Source: Actinoplanes sp. KI2 (GTDB lineage: Bacteria > Actinomycetota > Actinomycetes > Mycobacteriales > Micromonosporaceae). From it: a DNA stretch of 64,000 nt. Location of the stretch: the NCBI RefSeq assembly GCF_025630775.1, contig NZ_JAOSZE010000041.1, positions 1 through 64,000 of the forward strand. Reading direction: 5' to 3'. The notes beneath the pieces are model-generated. The model did no database searches and was not told where the DNA came from. It saw only the letters and a program-made list of their open reading frames with translations. The position numbers and the translations under genes were made by a program. This document shows, piece by piece, positions 53,260 through 64,000 of this stretch; within the stretch, counting starts at the first letter, position 1; every line of letters begins with the position of its first letter.

Positions 53260-54261
53260 ATGGGAATCCGGGTTGCGGTCGCCGGGGCCAGTGGATACGC
53301 GGGCGGCGAGCTGCTCCGCCTGCTCGCCGGGCACCCCGAGTTCGACCTGGTCGCGGCCACGGCGCACGCGCAGGCCGGCGCGCACGTCAGCGCCGTGCAC
53401 CCGCAGCTGACCGGTCTCGACCTGACGCTCGGCGCGACCGACGCGGCCGGCCTGGCCGACGCCGACCTGGTGTTTCTCGCCCTGCCGCACGGGCAGTCGG
53501 CGGCACTCGCCGCGCAGCTGCCGGCCGGCACCAAGGTGGTGGACCTCGGGGCGGACTTCCGGCTGCGGGACGGCGAGCTCTGGCGGCAATACTACGGCGG
53601 CGAGCACGCCGGCACCTGGACGTACGGGCTGCCCGAGCTGCCCGGCCAGCGGGAGCTGATCGCGGCCGCCGACCGGGTGGCGAACACGGGTTGTTATGCG
53701 GCCACCATCACGCTCGCGCTCGCCCCGCTGATCGCCGGTGGGCTCGCCGACCCGGCCGATGTGGTCGTGGTGGCCGCCTCGGGCACCTCCGGCGCGGGGC
53801 GCAACGCGAAGGTGAGCCTGCTGGCCAGCGAGGTGATGGGTGACCTCTCGCCGTACAAGGTGGGCGCACACCAGCACGTGCCGGAGATCAAGCAGGCCAC
53901 CGGCGCGACGTCGCTCTCGATGACCCCGGTGCTGGCCCCGATGCCACGCGGCATCCTGGCGACGGTCACCGCGCGTTTTCGACGGGACGGGGATCCCCGC
54001 GAGGTGCTGGCGCAGGCGTACGCGAACGAGGCTTTTGTGCATGTGCTGCCCGAAGGGCAGTGGCCGCACACGGCGGCGACCGCCGGCTCGAACTCCTGCC
54101 ACCTGCAGGCCACGGTCGACGTCGACTCCGGTCGGATGATCGTGGTCAGCGCGCTCGACAACCTCGGCAAGGGCGCCGCCGGCCAGGCCGTGCAGTGCGC
54201 CAACCTCATGTCCGGCCTGCCCGAGACGACGGGCCTGTCCGTGTTCGGAGTCGCACCATGA
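53260..54261 (+). CDS. argC: N-acetyl-gamma-glutamyl-phosphate reductase
   Basis: Third step of arginine synthesis. The 333-residue enzyme begins [20 protein letters not shown] with its NADP-binding loop and has the catalytic Cys in [16 protein letters not shown], plus the active-site segment [14 protein letters not shown] precedes the ATG. Its stop overlaps the argJ start (ATGA), the beginning of a run of coupled genes. Confidence 0.96.
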   Translation: MGIRVAVAGASGYAGGELLRLLAGHPEFDLVAATAHAQAGAHVSAVHPQLTGLDLTLGATDAAGLADADLVFLALPHGQSAALAAQLPAGTKVVDLGADFRLRDGELWRQYYGGEHAGTWTYGLPELPGQRELIAAADRVANTGCYAATITLALAPLIAGGLADPADVVVVAASGTSGAGRNAKVSLLASEVMGDLSPYKVGAHQHVPEIKQATGATSLSMTPVLAPMPRGILATVTARFRRDGDPREVLAQAYANEAFVHVLPEGQWPHTAATAGSNSCHLQATVDVDSGRMIVVSALDNLGKGAAGQAVQCANLMSGLPETTGLSVFGVAP

Positions 54262-55430
54262 CCGTCACCCACCCCAAGGGCTTCCGGGCCGGCGGCGTCG
54301 CCGCCGGGCTCAAGCCCTCCGGCAACCCGGACGTCGCGCTGGTCGTCAACGACGGGCCCGACTTCACCGCGGCCGCCGTCTTCACCGGCAACCGGGTCAA
54401 GGCCGCGCCGGTGCTCTGGAGCCAGCAGGTGCTCAAGGGCGGCATCGTGCGCGCCGTCGTGCTCAACTCGGGCGGCGCGAACGCGTGCACCGGCTCGCAG
54501 GGCTTCCGGGACACGCACGCGACCGCCGAGCACACCGCGACGGTGCTGCGCGGCGGCGCGCGGCCGCAGATGATCGGCCCGGGCGACGTGGCGGTCTGCT
54601 CGACCGGGCTGATCGGCGAGCTGCTGCCGATGGACAAGCTGCTGCCGGGGGTCACCGCGGCGGCCAAGGCGCTCACGGCCGACGGCGGCGCACGGGCCGC
54701 CGAAGCGATCATGACGACCGACACGGTCGCCAAGAACGCCGTCGTGCGCAAGGAGGGCTGGTCGGTCGGCGGGATGGCGAAGGGCGCCGGGATGCTGGCG
54801 CCGGCCCTGGCCACGATGCTCGTCGTGATCACCACCGACGCCTCGGCGGACAACGAGGTGCTCGACGCGGCGCTGCGCGCGGCCACCAGGGTCACCTTCG
54901 ACCGGATCGACTCGGACGGCTGCATGTCCACCAACGACACGGTGCTGCTGCTGGCCAGCGGCGCCTCCAACGTGCAGCCCTCGCCGGCGGAACTGACCGA
55001 GGCGGTGACGGCCGTGTGCCACGACCTGGCGCAGCAGCTGATCGCGGACGCCGAGGGCGCCACCAAGCACGTCGCGATCACCGTGGAGGGCGCGGCGAGC
55101 GAGGCGGACGCGGTCGAGGTCGGGCGGGTCGTGGCGCGCAACAACCTGGTGAAGACGGCGCTGTTCGGCAACGACCCGAACTGGGGGCGGATCCTGGCCG
55201 CGGTCGGCACGACCTCGGCCCGCTTCGAGCCGGACCGGGTGGACGTGGCGATCAACGGGGTGTGGATCTGCAAGGGCGGGGCCGCGGCCGAGGACCGGTC
55301 CAAGGTCGACCTCAGCGGGCGGGACGTGACGATCACCATCAACCTGCGCGAGGGCGAGATGGCGGCGACGATCTGGACCACCGATCTGTCGCACGCGTAC
55401 GTGCACGAGAACTCGGCGTACTCGTCGTGA
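54258..55430 (+). CDS. argJ: Bifunctional ornithine acetyltransferase / N-acetylglutamate synthase
   Basis: Recycles the acetyl group from acetylornithine to glutamate. The 390-residue precursor self-cleaves at the Thr in [16 protein letters not shown], between alpha and beta chains. [10 protein letters not shown] and the C-terminal motif of the beta chain are conserved. Bifunctionality is inferred from the cyclic pathway, since no argA/argE is seen. ATG 54258 overlaps argC; GTGA overlaps argB. Confidence 0.95.
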   Translation: MTVTHPKGFRAGGVAAGLKPSGNPDVALVVNDGPDFTAAAVFTGNRVKAAPVLWSQQVLKGGIVRAVVLNSGGANACTGSQGFRDTHATAEHTATVLRGGARPQMIGPGDVAVCSTGLIGELLPMDKLLPGVTAAAKALTADGGARAAEAIMTTDTVAKNAVVRKEGWSVGGMAKGAGMLAPALATMLVVITTDASADNEVLDAALRAATRVTFDRIDSDGCMSTNDTVLLLASGASNVQPSPAELTEAVTAVCHDLAQQLIADAEGATKHVAITVEGAASEADAVEVGRVVARNNLVKTALFGNDPNWGRILAAVGTTSARFEPDRVDVAINGVWICKGGAAAEDRSKVDLSGRDVTITINLREGEMAATIWTTDLSHAYVHENSAYSS

Positions 55431-56337
55431 CCACCCCGCACGAGAAGGCCGAGGTGCTGATCGAGGCGCTGCCGTGGCTGGAGCGCTTTCATGGCGCCAC
55501 CGTCGTGATCAAATATGGCGGGAACGCCATGATCAACCCGGAGCTCCAGGCCGCCTTCGCCGCCGATATCGTATTTATGCGGTATGTCGGCATCAAGCCG
55601 GTGGTGGTGCACGGGGGCGGGCCGCAGATCAGCAAGATGCTGGACCGGCTGGGGATCGAGAGCGAGTTCCGGGGAGGCCTGCGGGTCACCTCGCCCGAGG
55701 CGATGGACGTCGTCCGGATGGTGCTCACCGGACAGGTCGGGCGCGAGCTGGTCGGGTTGATCAACCAGCACGGGCCGTTCGCGGTGGGGCTCTCCGGCGA
55801 AGATGCCAAACTCTTCACCGCCGTGCGCCGGACCGCGTTCGTGGACGGTTCGGCGGTCGACATCGGGCAGGTCGGCGACGTGGACAGGGTGGACACCTCG
55901 GCGGTCGACGACCTGATCGCCGCCGGTCGCATCCCGGTCATTGCCACCGTCGCGCCCGACATTTCGGGAATCTTGCACAATGTCAATGCGGACACCGCCG
56001 CCGCGGCGCTGGCCGAAGCCCTCGGCGCCCGCAAGCTGGTGATCCTCACCGACGTGCCCGGCCTCTACACCGACTGGCCCGACACGAGCTCGCTCACCAC
56101 CCGCATCGATGCCGACGCCCTCGAGAAGCTGCTGCCCGGCCTCGAGTCCGGCATGGTCCCCAAGATGGAGGCGTGCCTGCGCGCCGTCCGCGGTGGCGTG
56201 CCCGCCGCGCATGTCGTCGACGGCCGCGTCGCCCACTCCACGCTGCTCGAAGTCTTCACGTCCGAAGGGATCGGAACCATGGTGGTGCCCTCATCCATCC
56301 AACCGCCCCACCCGCCGCCCCTGAACGGAACAGAAGC

Positions 56338-56341
<4 letters not shown>
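55427..56341 (+). CDS. argB: Acetylglutamate kinase
   Basis: Second step and usual arginine-inhibited control point. The 304-residue amino-acid kinase shows [41 protein letters not shown] and GIGTMV near the C-terminus. GTG start overlaps the argJ stop by four bases; stop overlaps the argD ATG. Confidence 0.96.
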
Positions 56342-58905
<2,564 letters not shown>

Positions 58906-58909
<4 letters not shown>

Positions 58910-58948
58910 TCGAGCGGGTCGTCCATCACCAGCGGCTGGCAGACTGAG
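58906..58948 (+). pseudogene. Possible remnant of the argG start
   Basis: A 13-codon frame, [13 protein letters not shown], starts with a GTG that overlaps the argR stop (GTGA), as a real coupled gene would. Its first six codons resemble the typical ArgG N-terminus (M-x-E-R-V-V). argG lies between argR and argH in Mycobacterium, but here only 132 bases remain. The idea of a deletion scar is an inference from position and six residues. Bases 58949-59041 show no other feature. Confidence 0.35.
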
Positions 58949-59041
58949 CGCCGTGGCGGCGAGGAGCGCAGCGATCGAGCCCATTCGACCCTGCAAATCG
59001 GTCTTGGGCCGCCCAGCGCAACTTGTGCACGGAGGGACGAA

Positions 59042-60460
59042 ATGACAAAGACTTCGCTGTGGGGTGGCCGGTTCTCCGGCGGCCCCGCCGACGCCCTGGC
59101 GCGCCTGTCGGTGAGCGTCCAGTTCGACTGGCGGCTCGCGCCGTACGACATCGCCGCCTCCCGCGCCCACGCCCGGGTGCTCGCCGCGGCCGGGCTGCTC
59201 GACCCGGACGAGTTGGGCCGCATGCTGGCCGCCCTCGACGACCTCGAGGCGGCCTGCGCGTCCGGCGAGTTCCGGCCGACCATCGACGACGAGGACGTGC
59301 ACACCGCGCTGGAGCGGGGCCTGCTCGAGCGGCTCGGCACGCTCGGCGGCAAGCTGCGGGCCGGCCGGTCCCGCAACGACCAGGTCGCCACCGACCTGCG
59401 GCTCTACCTGCGCGACCACGCCCGCGGCCTGGCCGTGGCGCTGGTCGAGCTGGCCGACGCGCTCACCGAGCAGGCGGCGCGGAACGTGGACACGGCCGCG
59501 CCCGGCATGACCCACGTGCAGCACGCCCAGCCGGTGACCTTCGGCCACTGGCTGCTCGCCCACGTGCATCCGCTGCTGCGCGACCTCGACCGGCTGCGCG
59601 ACTGGGACGCCCGGGCGGCCATCTCGCCGCTCGGCTCCGGCGCCCTCGCGGGCTCGTCGCTGCCGCTCGACCCGGCCGCCGTAGCCAAGGAGCTGGGTTT
59701 CGCGGCGCCCGCGCCGAACTCCATGGACGCCGTGGCCGACCGCGATTTCGTGGCCGAGTTCCTGTTCGTCACGGCGCTGATCGGGGTGCACCTGTCCCGC
59801 CTCGGCGAGGAGGTGGTGCTCTGGACCTCCACCGAGTTCGGCTGGGTGGAGCTGGACGACGCCTTCGCCACCGGATCGTCGATCATGCCGCAGAAGAAGA
59901 ACGCGGACATCGCCGAGCTGGCCCGGGGCAAGAGCGGGCGGCTGGTGGGCGGGCTGGTGGCGGTGCTCACCATGCTCAAGGGCCTGCCCCTGACGTACGA
60001 CCGGGACATGCAGGAGGACAAGGAGCCGGCGTTCGACGCGATCGAGACGCTGCAGCTGCTGCTGCCGGCCCTGGCCGGCATGATCTCCACGATGACCGTA
60101 CGGGTCGACCGCCTGGCCGCGGCCGCCCCGGTCGGCTTCTCGCTGGCCACCGAGGTCGCCGACTGGCTGGTCCGGCGCGGCGTGCCGTTCCGCGACGCGC
60201 ACGAGATCACCGGCCAGCTGGTGGCGCTGTGCTCGGTGCGCGGCTGCGAGCTCGAGGACCTCACCGACGACGACCTGGCCAAGGTCAGCGAGCACCTCGA
60301 CCCGTCGGTGCGCGAGGTCATGTCGGTCGAGTCGGCGCTGGCCGCCCGCACCACCCCCGGCTCGACCGGGCCCGGCCCGGTGGCCGAGCAGCTCGCCCTG
60401 GTCCAGCACAAGCTGGACAGCTGGCGGCAGTGGGCCGTCGAGAAGGTTGTCCCCCGCTAG
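59042..60460 (+). CDS. argH: Argininosuccinate lyase
   Basis: Last step of arginine synthesis. The 472-residue fumarase-superfamily enzyme begins MTKTSLWGGRFSGGPADALA and has the signature GSSIMPQKKNADIAELARGK and TAxPGMTHVQHAQPVT region. GGAGGGACG precedes the ATG. Full length; works only if argininosuccinate synthase is encoded elsewhere. Confidence 0.96.
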   Translation: MTKTSLWGGRFSGGPADALARLSVSVQFDWRLAPYDIAASRAHARVLAAAGLLDPDELGRMLAALDDLEAACASGEFRPTIDDEDVHTALERGLLERLGTLGGKLRAGRSRNDQVATDLRLYLRDHARGLAVALVELADALTEQAARNVDTAAPGMTHVQHAQPVTFGHWLLAHVHPLLRDLDRLRDWDARAAISPLGSGALAGSSLPLDPAAVAKELGFAAPAPNSMDAVADRDFVAEFLFVTALIGVHLSRLGEEVVLWTSTEFGWVELDDAFATGSSIMPQKKNADIAELARGKSGRLVGGLVAVLTMLKGLPLTYDRDMQEDKEPAFDAIETLQLLLPALAGMISTMTVRVDRLAAAAPVGFSLATEVADWLVRRGVPFRDAHEITGQLVALCSVRGCELEDLTDDDLAKVSEHLDPSVREVMSVESALAARTTPGSTGPGPVAEQLALVQHKLDSWRQWAVEKVVPR

Positions 60461-60729
60461 ACCCGGACCTGCGCCTGCACCGGGTGGCGGGCCGGCTGAC
60501 CGGCGGGCAGTTCGCGGCGTTCGCCGACGGGCTGCTGATCCGCCGGTCGTTTGGCCTGGCCCGGCTAGTCACGCCCGGCGCCGCGCTGGTGTGCCGGCCG
60601 AAGTGCTCCCGATCGCGGTGCTGGGCGCGCGGCTGTCCTCTTCCACCCGGGCGTGTTCGCGGCCGGGCTCGGGCTGATCCGGGTCGGGGTGGCGTTCGTG
60701 CTGCGCCCGCGGCTCGGCGGCCGCCACTA
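60461..60729 (+). pseudogene. Decayed small membrane protein
   Basis: Three successive plus-strand frames give plausible fragments of one protein: DLRLHRVAGRLTGGQFAAFA DGLLIRRSFGLARLVTPGA, then AEVLPIAVLGARL, then LFHPGVFAAGLGLIRVGVAF ending at TAG 60727-60729. At least two frameshifts separate them. The composition is that of a small multi-pass membrane protein. Bases 60730-60933 show nothing recognisable. Confidence 0.35.
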
Positions 60730-60933
60730 GCGGCCGCAACACCCCGGCGTGGCCGGCTCCCGCCGCCACCTGCGTCGTGCGCGCGCCTCGGCTGGCCGTT
60801 CCGCGGTCTGCGGTGGCGCGTGGTGTGCCCGGATCGGGTGGTGGATCGCTCGCGGGCGGTACTGACGTGGCGATCGTCGACCGTCTAACGTGGCCGGAAG
60901 ATCGTTCCCTCGGCGCGGGAGGCAGTTCCCACG

Positions 60934-61494
60934 ATGATCGGTCTCGAGAGTCTGCGATGGGTGCTGACCTGCGCGTTTGCCATCGCCACGCTGTTTCACC
61001 TGGTGCGGGTGCTGCGGCCGGCCGGGGCGGGATTCGTCGATGAGGTGCTGCATCTGTTCATGGGCGGGTCGATGATCGCGATGATCTGGCCGTGGGGGTC
61101 GGGGGTGCCGGCCAGTGTTTGGGTCACCGGGTTCACGCTGTCGACCGGGTGGTTCGTGAGCCGGGCTCTCGTGGCAACGGGCAGTCGGCTGGCGCCGATC
61201 TACTTCGCCAGCGCCACGGCCGCGATGCTGTGGATGGCCGCCACGACATCGACCGCGAAAAGCGAAATGTCGAGCATGCGCGGGATGGGGCACGACCATG
61301 CGGCGGCGGCCGGCTTTCCGGCGTGGGTCAGCGCGGCCCTCGGTGCCTACCTCGTGGCGGCGGCTCTGTGGTGGGCGGTCCGGGGCATGCATCTGCGCCC
61401 GGCCGCGATCGCGCCGCAGGCCCCGCGCTGGCCCGAGGTCTGCCATGCCACGATGAGCGCCGCGATGGGCCTCGCGCTGCTGGCAATGGCCTGA
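60934..61494 (+). CDS. DUF5134 domain-containing membrane protein
   Basis: A 186-residue integral membrane protein with about five hydrophobic helices. The His/Met-rich loop SSMRGMGHDHAAAAG suggests possible copper or metal binding, and HLFMGGSMIAMIWPWG and CHATMSAAMGLALLAM (conserved His-Met patterns) fit the DUF5134 family. Function unknown. Confidence 0.8.
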   Translation: MIGLESLRWVLTCAFAIATLFHLVRVLRPAGAGFVDEVLHLFMGGSMIAMIWPWGSGVPASVWVTGFTLSTGWFVSRALVATGSRLAPIYFASATAAMLWMAATTSTAKSEMSSMRGMGHDHAAAAGFPAWVSAALGAYLVAAALWWAVRGMHLRPAAIAPQAPRWPEVCHATMSAAMGLALLAMA

Positions 61495-61570
61495 CGGTCT
61501 GATCCGGTTAAGTCAGAAAGCCCGACGACCATTCGTGCAAACTCTGAAAGAACTTGCACCGGGAAACAGC

Positions 61571-62605
61571 TCAGGCGGCGGCGATCTCGCGGCGGGTCGG
61601 TGCGATCGCCGTCGACCCGCGGACCACCAGCTCCGGGCGGAACAGGTACTCCGAGTGCGGCGCCCCGTGGCCGTCGATCTCGTCCACCAGGCACCGGACC
61701 GCCGCCACCGCCATCGATGACACCGGCTGGCGCAGCGTGGTGAGCGGCGGATCGGTGAAGGCGATCAGCGGCGAGTCGTCAAATCCGATCACCGACACGT
61801 CCCGCGGCACCGACAGCCCCCGGCGCCGGGCGGCCCGGATAGCGCCCAGCGCCATCAGGTCCGAGGCGCACACGATCCCGGTCACCCCCTGCTCGAGCAG
61901 GCGATCCGCGGCCACCTCGCCGCCCTCGACGCCGAACAGGGTCAGGGCCACGAAGTCGTCCGAGACCTCCGAGGCGCCCAGTTCCCGGGCGAGCGCGGCC
62001 CGATATCCGGCCAGCTTCCGCTGGGTGTTGATGAACCGGTTCGGTCCCGAGATCATGCCGATCCGCCGGTGGCCGAGGGCGACCAGGTGCGAGACCGCGA
62101 GGTCGCCGGCCAGCCGGTCGTCGCACGACACGAACGGCGCCTCGATCGTCTCGGCGTACCCGTTGACCAGCACGATCGGAAGCGGTCGCTCGATCAGCCG
62201 GCGGTAGCGCGACTGGTCGGCGGCGGTGTCCGCGGACAGGCTCGAGACGAAGATGATCCCGCTGACCTGCCGGTCGAGCATCATCTCCACGTACTCGTCC
62301 TCGGTGACCCCGCCCGGCGACTGCGTGCACAGCACCGGCGTGTAGCCGTGCTGGGCCAGTGTCGACTCGATGACCTGGGCGAACGCCGGGAAGATCGGGT
62401 TGTCCAACTCGGGCACGATCAGGCCGACGAGGCCGGCGGAGCGCTTGCGCAGACGCTCCGGCCGTTCATAACCCAGCACGTCGAGTGCGGTCAGCACCGC
62501 CTGCCGGGTTTCATGCGACACGCCGGGCCGGTCATTGATGACGCGCGACACCGTCGCCTCGCTGACCTGCGCCTGCCGGGCGATGTCGGACATCCTCGCT
62601 CGCAT
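61571..62605 (-). CDS. LacI family regulator, MalR-like
   Basis: A 344-residue repressor. N-terminal DNA-binding domain MSDIARQAQVSEATVSRVIN, hinge near ERLRKRSAGLVGLIVPEL, and a periplasmic-binding-like effector domain ending VSVIGFDDSPLIAFTDPPLT. Divergent from a maltose-type binding protein and flanked by TGCAAG/CTTGCA elements, the kind of site MalR recognises in Streptomyces. Start chosen at ATG 62605; ATG 62593 is also possible. Confidence 0.9.
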   Translation of the reverse strand: MRARMSDIARQAQVSEATVSRVINDRPGVSHETRQAVLTALDVLGYERPERLRKRSAGLVGLIVPELDNPIFPAFAQVIESTLAQHGYTPVLCTQSPGGVTEDEYVEMMLDRQVSGIIFVSSLSADTAADQSRYRRLIERPLPIVLVNGYAETIEAPFVSCDDRLAGDLAVSHLVALGHRRIGMISGPNRFINTQRKLAGYRAALARELGASEVSDDFVALTLFGVEGGEVAADRLLEQGVTGIVCASDLMALGAIRAARRRGLSVPRDVSVIGFDDSPLIAFTDPPLTTLRQPVSSMAVAAVRCLVDEIDGHGAPHSEYLFRPELVVRGSTAIAPTRREIAAA

Positions 62606-62628
62606 GCACGGCACTGTACCGATGACGT

Positions 62629-62677
62629 CTTGCAGCGACGAGAGTGCAAGGGGTTCCAAAATATGCAAGTGCTTGCT
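62629..62677. promoter_or_regulatory. Cluster of MalR-like operator half sites
   Basis: CTTGCA (62629-62634) and TGCAAG (62645-62650) face each other, followed by GCAAG-TG-CTTGC (62665-62676), a short dyad. They lie between the divergent regulator and binding-protein genes. A further GTGCAA/TTGCAC pair sits beyond the regulator's stop (61535-61559). Confidence 0.6.
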
Positions 62678-62765
62678 AACGTCCCCGCAACACGGCCGAC
62701 ACAAGTCGATCAAGTGGCTGTCGGTCCCTGCAACTTCTTACTCTCAAAACCGACGGGAGACGTAT

Positions 62766-64000
62766 ATGCGCATCCGTGCCGCGGGTGTAGCCGGCGCCCT
62801 GACCCTCGCGTTGCTTGCCGCCGGCTGCGGCGACAAGACCGACAAATCGACCGCCAGTGACAATCCGAGCGCCAAGGCCCCCACCGGCGAGCTCGTGATC
62901 TGGGCCGACGACAAGCGTTCCGCCGCGCTCAAGCCGTTCGCCGACAAGTTCGGCGCCGAGAACGGCGTGACCGTGAAGATCCAGGCGATCTCCAAGGACC
63001 AGCAGACCACCTTCGTCACCGCGTCCCAGCAGGGCAGCGGCCCGGACGTGATGGTCGGCGCGCACGACTGGATCGGCAACCTCGTGCAGAACGGCGCGAT
63101 CGACCCGGTGCAGCTCTCCGACGCGCAGAAGTCCGGCATCGCGGCGAACGCCCTGAAGGCCGTCACCTTCAACGGGCAGACCTACGGCGTCCCGTACGCG
63201 ACCGAGAACCTCGCCCTGATCCGCAACACCGACCTCGCGCCGCAGGCCCCGGCCACCATCGAGGACCTGGTCACGGCCGGGCAGAAGCTGAAGACCGAGA
63301 AGAAGGCGTCGGAGATCCTCTGCCTCCAGGTCGGCCAGACCGGCGACGCCTACCACCTGTACCCGCTGTACTCGTCGGCCGGCGGCTACCTGTTCGGCAC
63401 CACCGCGAACGGCGACTACAACCCGAAGGACCTCGGCGTCGGCACGCCGGCCTCGGTCGCGGCGTTCAAGAAGATCGCGGCGCTCGGTGAGAAGGGCTCG
63501 GGCGCGCTCAAGCGGTCGATCACCTCGGACAACTCGATCTCGACCTTCACCGGCAAGAAGTGCGCGTTCCTGGTCTCCGGCCCGTGGGCGATCACCGACG
63601 TGAAGAAGGCCGGCATCAAGTACGACATCACGCCGGTCCCGCCGTTCGCGGGCGGCAAGCCGGCCCAGCCGTTCCTCGGCGTGCAGACGTTCTACGTGGC
63701 CGCGAAGGGCAAGAACAAGGCCCTGGCCCAGGAGTTCGTCACCAACTACGTGACCACCCCGGACCTCGCGGTGGCCCTGTACCAGGCCGAGCCCCGGCCG
63801 CCGGCGCTGACCGCCGCGTTCGACCAGGTCAAGGGCTCCGACCCGGACCTGGCCAAGTGGCAGGCGGCCGCCAAGGACGGCATCCCGCTGCCCTCCATCC
63901 CGGAGATGGCGGCGATCTGGGACCCGTTCGGCAAGGCCGAGGCCGCGGTGGTCGGCGGCGCCGACCCGGCCAAGACCATCGAGGCGGCCGGCAAGACGAT
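62766..64000 (+). CDS. Maltose/oligosaccharide ABC transporter binding lipoprotein (partial)
   Basis: The gene runs past the window end; 411 codons are visible. The signal peptide MRIRAAGVAGALTLALLAAG ends in lipobox AAGC. The mature protein follows the SBP_bac_1 pattern of maltodextrin-binding proteins: GELVIWADDKRSAALKPFAD, GPDVMVGAHDWIGNLVQNG, YGVPYATENLALIRNTDL, FLVSGPWAITDVKKAGIKYD and LYQAEPRPPALTAAF. Permease genes would be expected next. GGGAGA precedes the ATG. Control by the divergent LacI-type regulator is likely. Confidence 0.92.
   Translation, partial: MRIRAAGVAGALTLALLAAGCGDKTDKSTASDNPSAKAPTGELVIWADDKRSAALKPFADKFGAENGVTVKIQAISKDQQTTFVTASQQGSGPDVMVGAHDWIGNLVQNGAIDPVQLSDAQKSGIAANALKAVTFNGQTYGVPYATENLALIRNTDLAPQAPATIEDLVTAGQKLKTEKKASEILCLQVGQTGDAYHLYPLYSSAGGYLFGTTANGDYNPKDLGVGTPASVAAFKKIAALGEKGSGALKRSITSDNSISTFTGKKCAFLVSGPWAITDVKKAGIKYDITPVPPFAGGKPAQPFLGVQTFYVAAKGKNKALAQEFVTNYVTTPDLAVALYQAEPRPPALTAAFDQVKGSDPDLAKWQAAAKDGIPLPSIPEMAAIWDPFGKAEAAVVGGADPAKTIEAAGKT

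Overview
The window is about 64 kb of very GC-rich actinobacterial chromosome. The housekeeping gene order (priA-def-fmt-rsmB-rpe-rib, hisEG, infC-rpmI-rplT-rRNA methyltransferase, pheST, argCJBDFR-H), frequent GTG starts, start/stop overlaps, likely leaderless promoters, and CBM2-linked secreted plant-polysaccharide enzymes fit the Micromonosporaceae, probably Actinoplanes or a close relative. That placement is inferred from gene content and order only.

Layout. 1-12.1 kb: the priA 3' end, a P450, def-fmt-rsmB, a sulfotransferase-like gene, a septum-formation lipoprotein, rpe, a REC-GGDEF regulator, and the riboflavin operon ribD-ribE-ribBA-ribH behind an FMN riboswitch. 12.1-16.2 kb: an accessory insert with three repeat arrays, one repeat-rich hypothetical gene and a polar amino-acid ABC transporter. 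16.2-25.0 kb: hisE-hisG, a PH-like membrane protein, infC-rpmI-rplT, an rRNA methyltransferase, a zinc dehydrogenase and pheS-pheT. 25.0-53.2 kb: an accessory block between pheT and argC, which are close neighbours in several actinobacteria. 53.2-60.5 kb: the arginine operon argC-J-B-D-F-R-H, with argG missing from its usual place. 60.5-64 kb: a decayed gene, a DUF5134 membrane protein, and a LacI-type regulator divergent from a maltose-type binding protein cut by the window end.

The accessory block contains a MerR pair, a methyltransferase, an LLM flavoprotein, a MacB/FtsX-type exporter, an XRE regulator, a 9.2-kb integrated island, DUF3616, an M28 peptidase, a YdcF-family protein and a polysaccharide cluster: GH3 beta-glucosidase, CBM2 protein, PL9 pectate lyase and GH12 endoglucanase, with LacI-type palindromes in the promoter regions.

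The most striking feature is the island at 31,738-40,930. It is inserted at the 3' end of an XRE-family gene, not at a tRNA. A 23-bp exact direct repeat marks both ends. The incoming copy rebuilds the host C-terminus (QYHFDWQLAA) with synonymous codons. A tyrosine-recombinase remnant ends 9 bases before the right repeat. Cargo includes a Hanks kinase, uncharacterised proteins, an IS481 element with a small partner gene, a methyltransferase between IS481-type ends, and an inositol-monophosphatase-family enzyme.

Regulatory features read from sequence: a Shine-Dalgarno-masking hairpin downstream of the FMN aptamer, an AUC start codon for infC forced by an in-frame stop four codons upstream, candidate leaderless promoters with the -10 box exactly 6 bp before the start codon, and an ArgR-type operator over the argC promoter. 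I recognised no tRNA, rRNA or CRISPR array.
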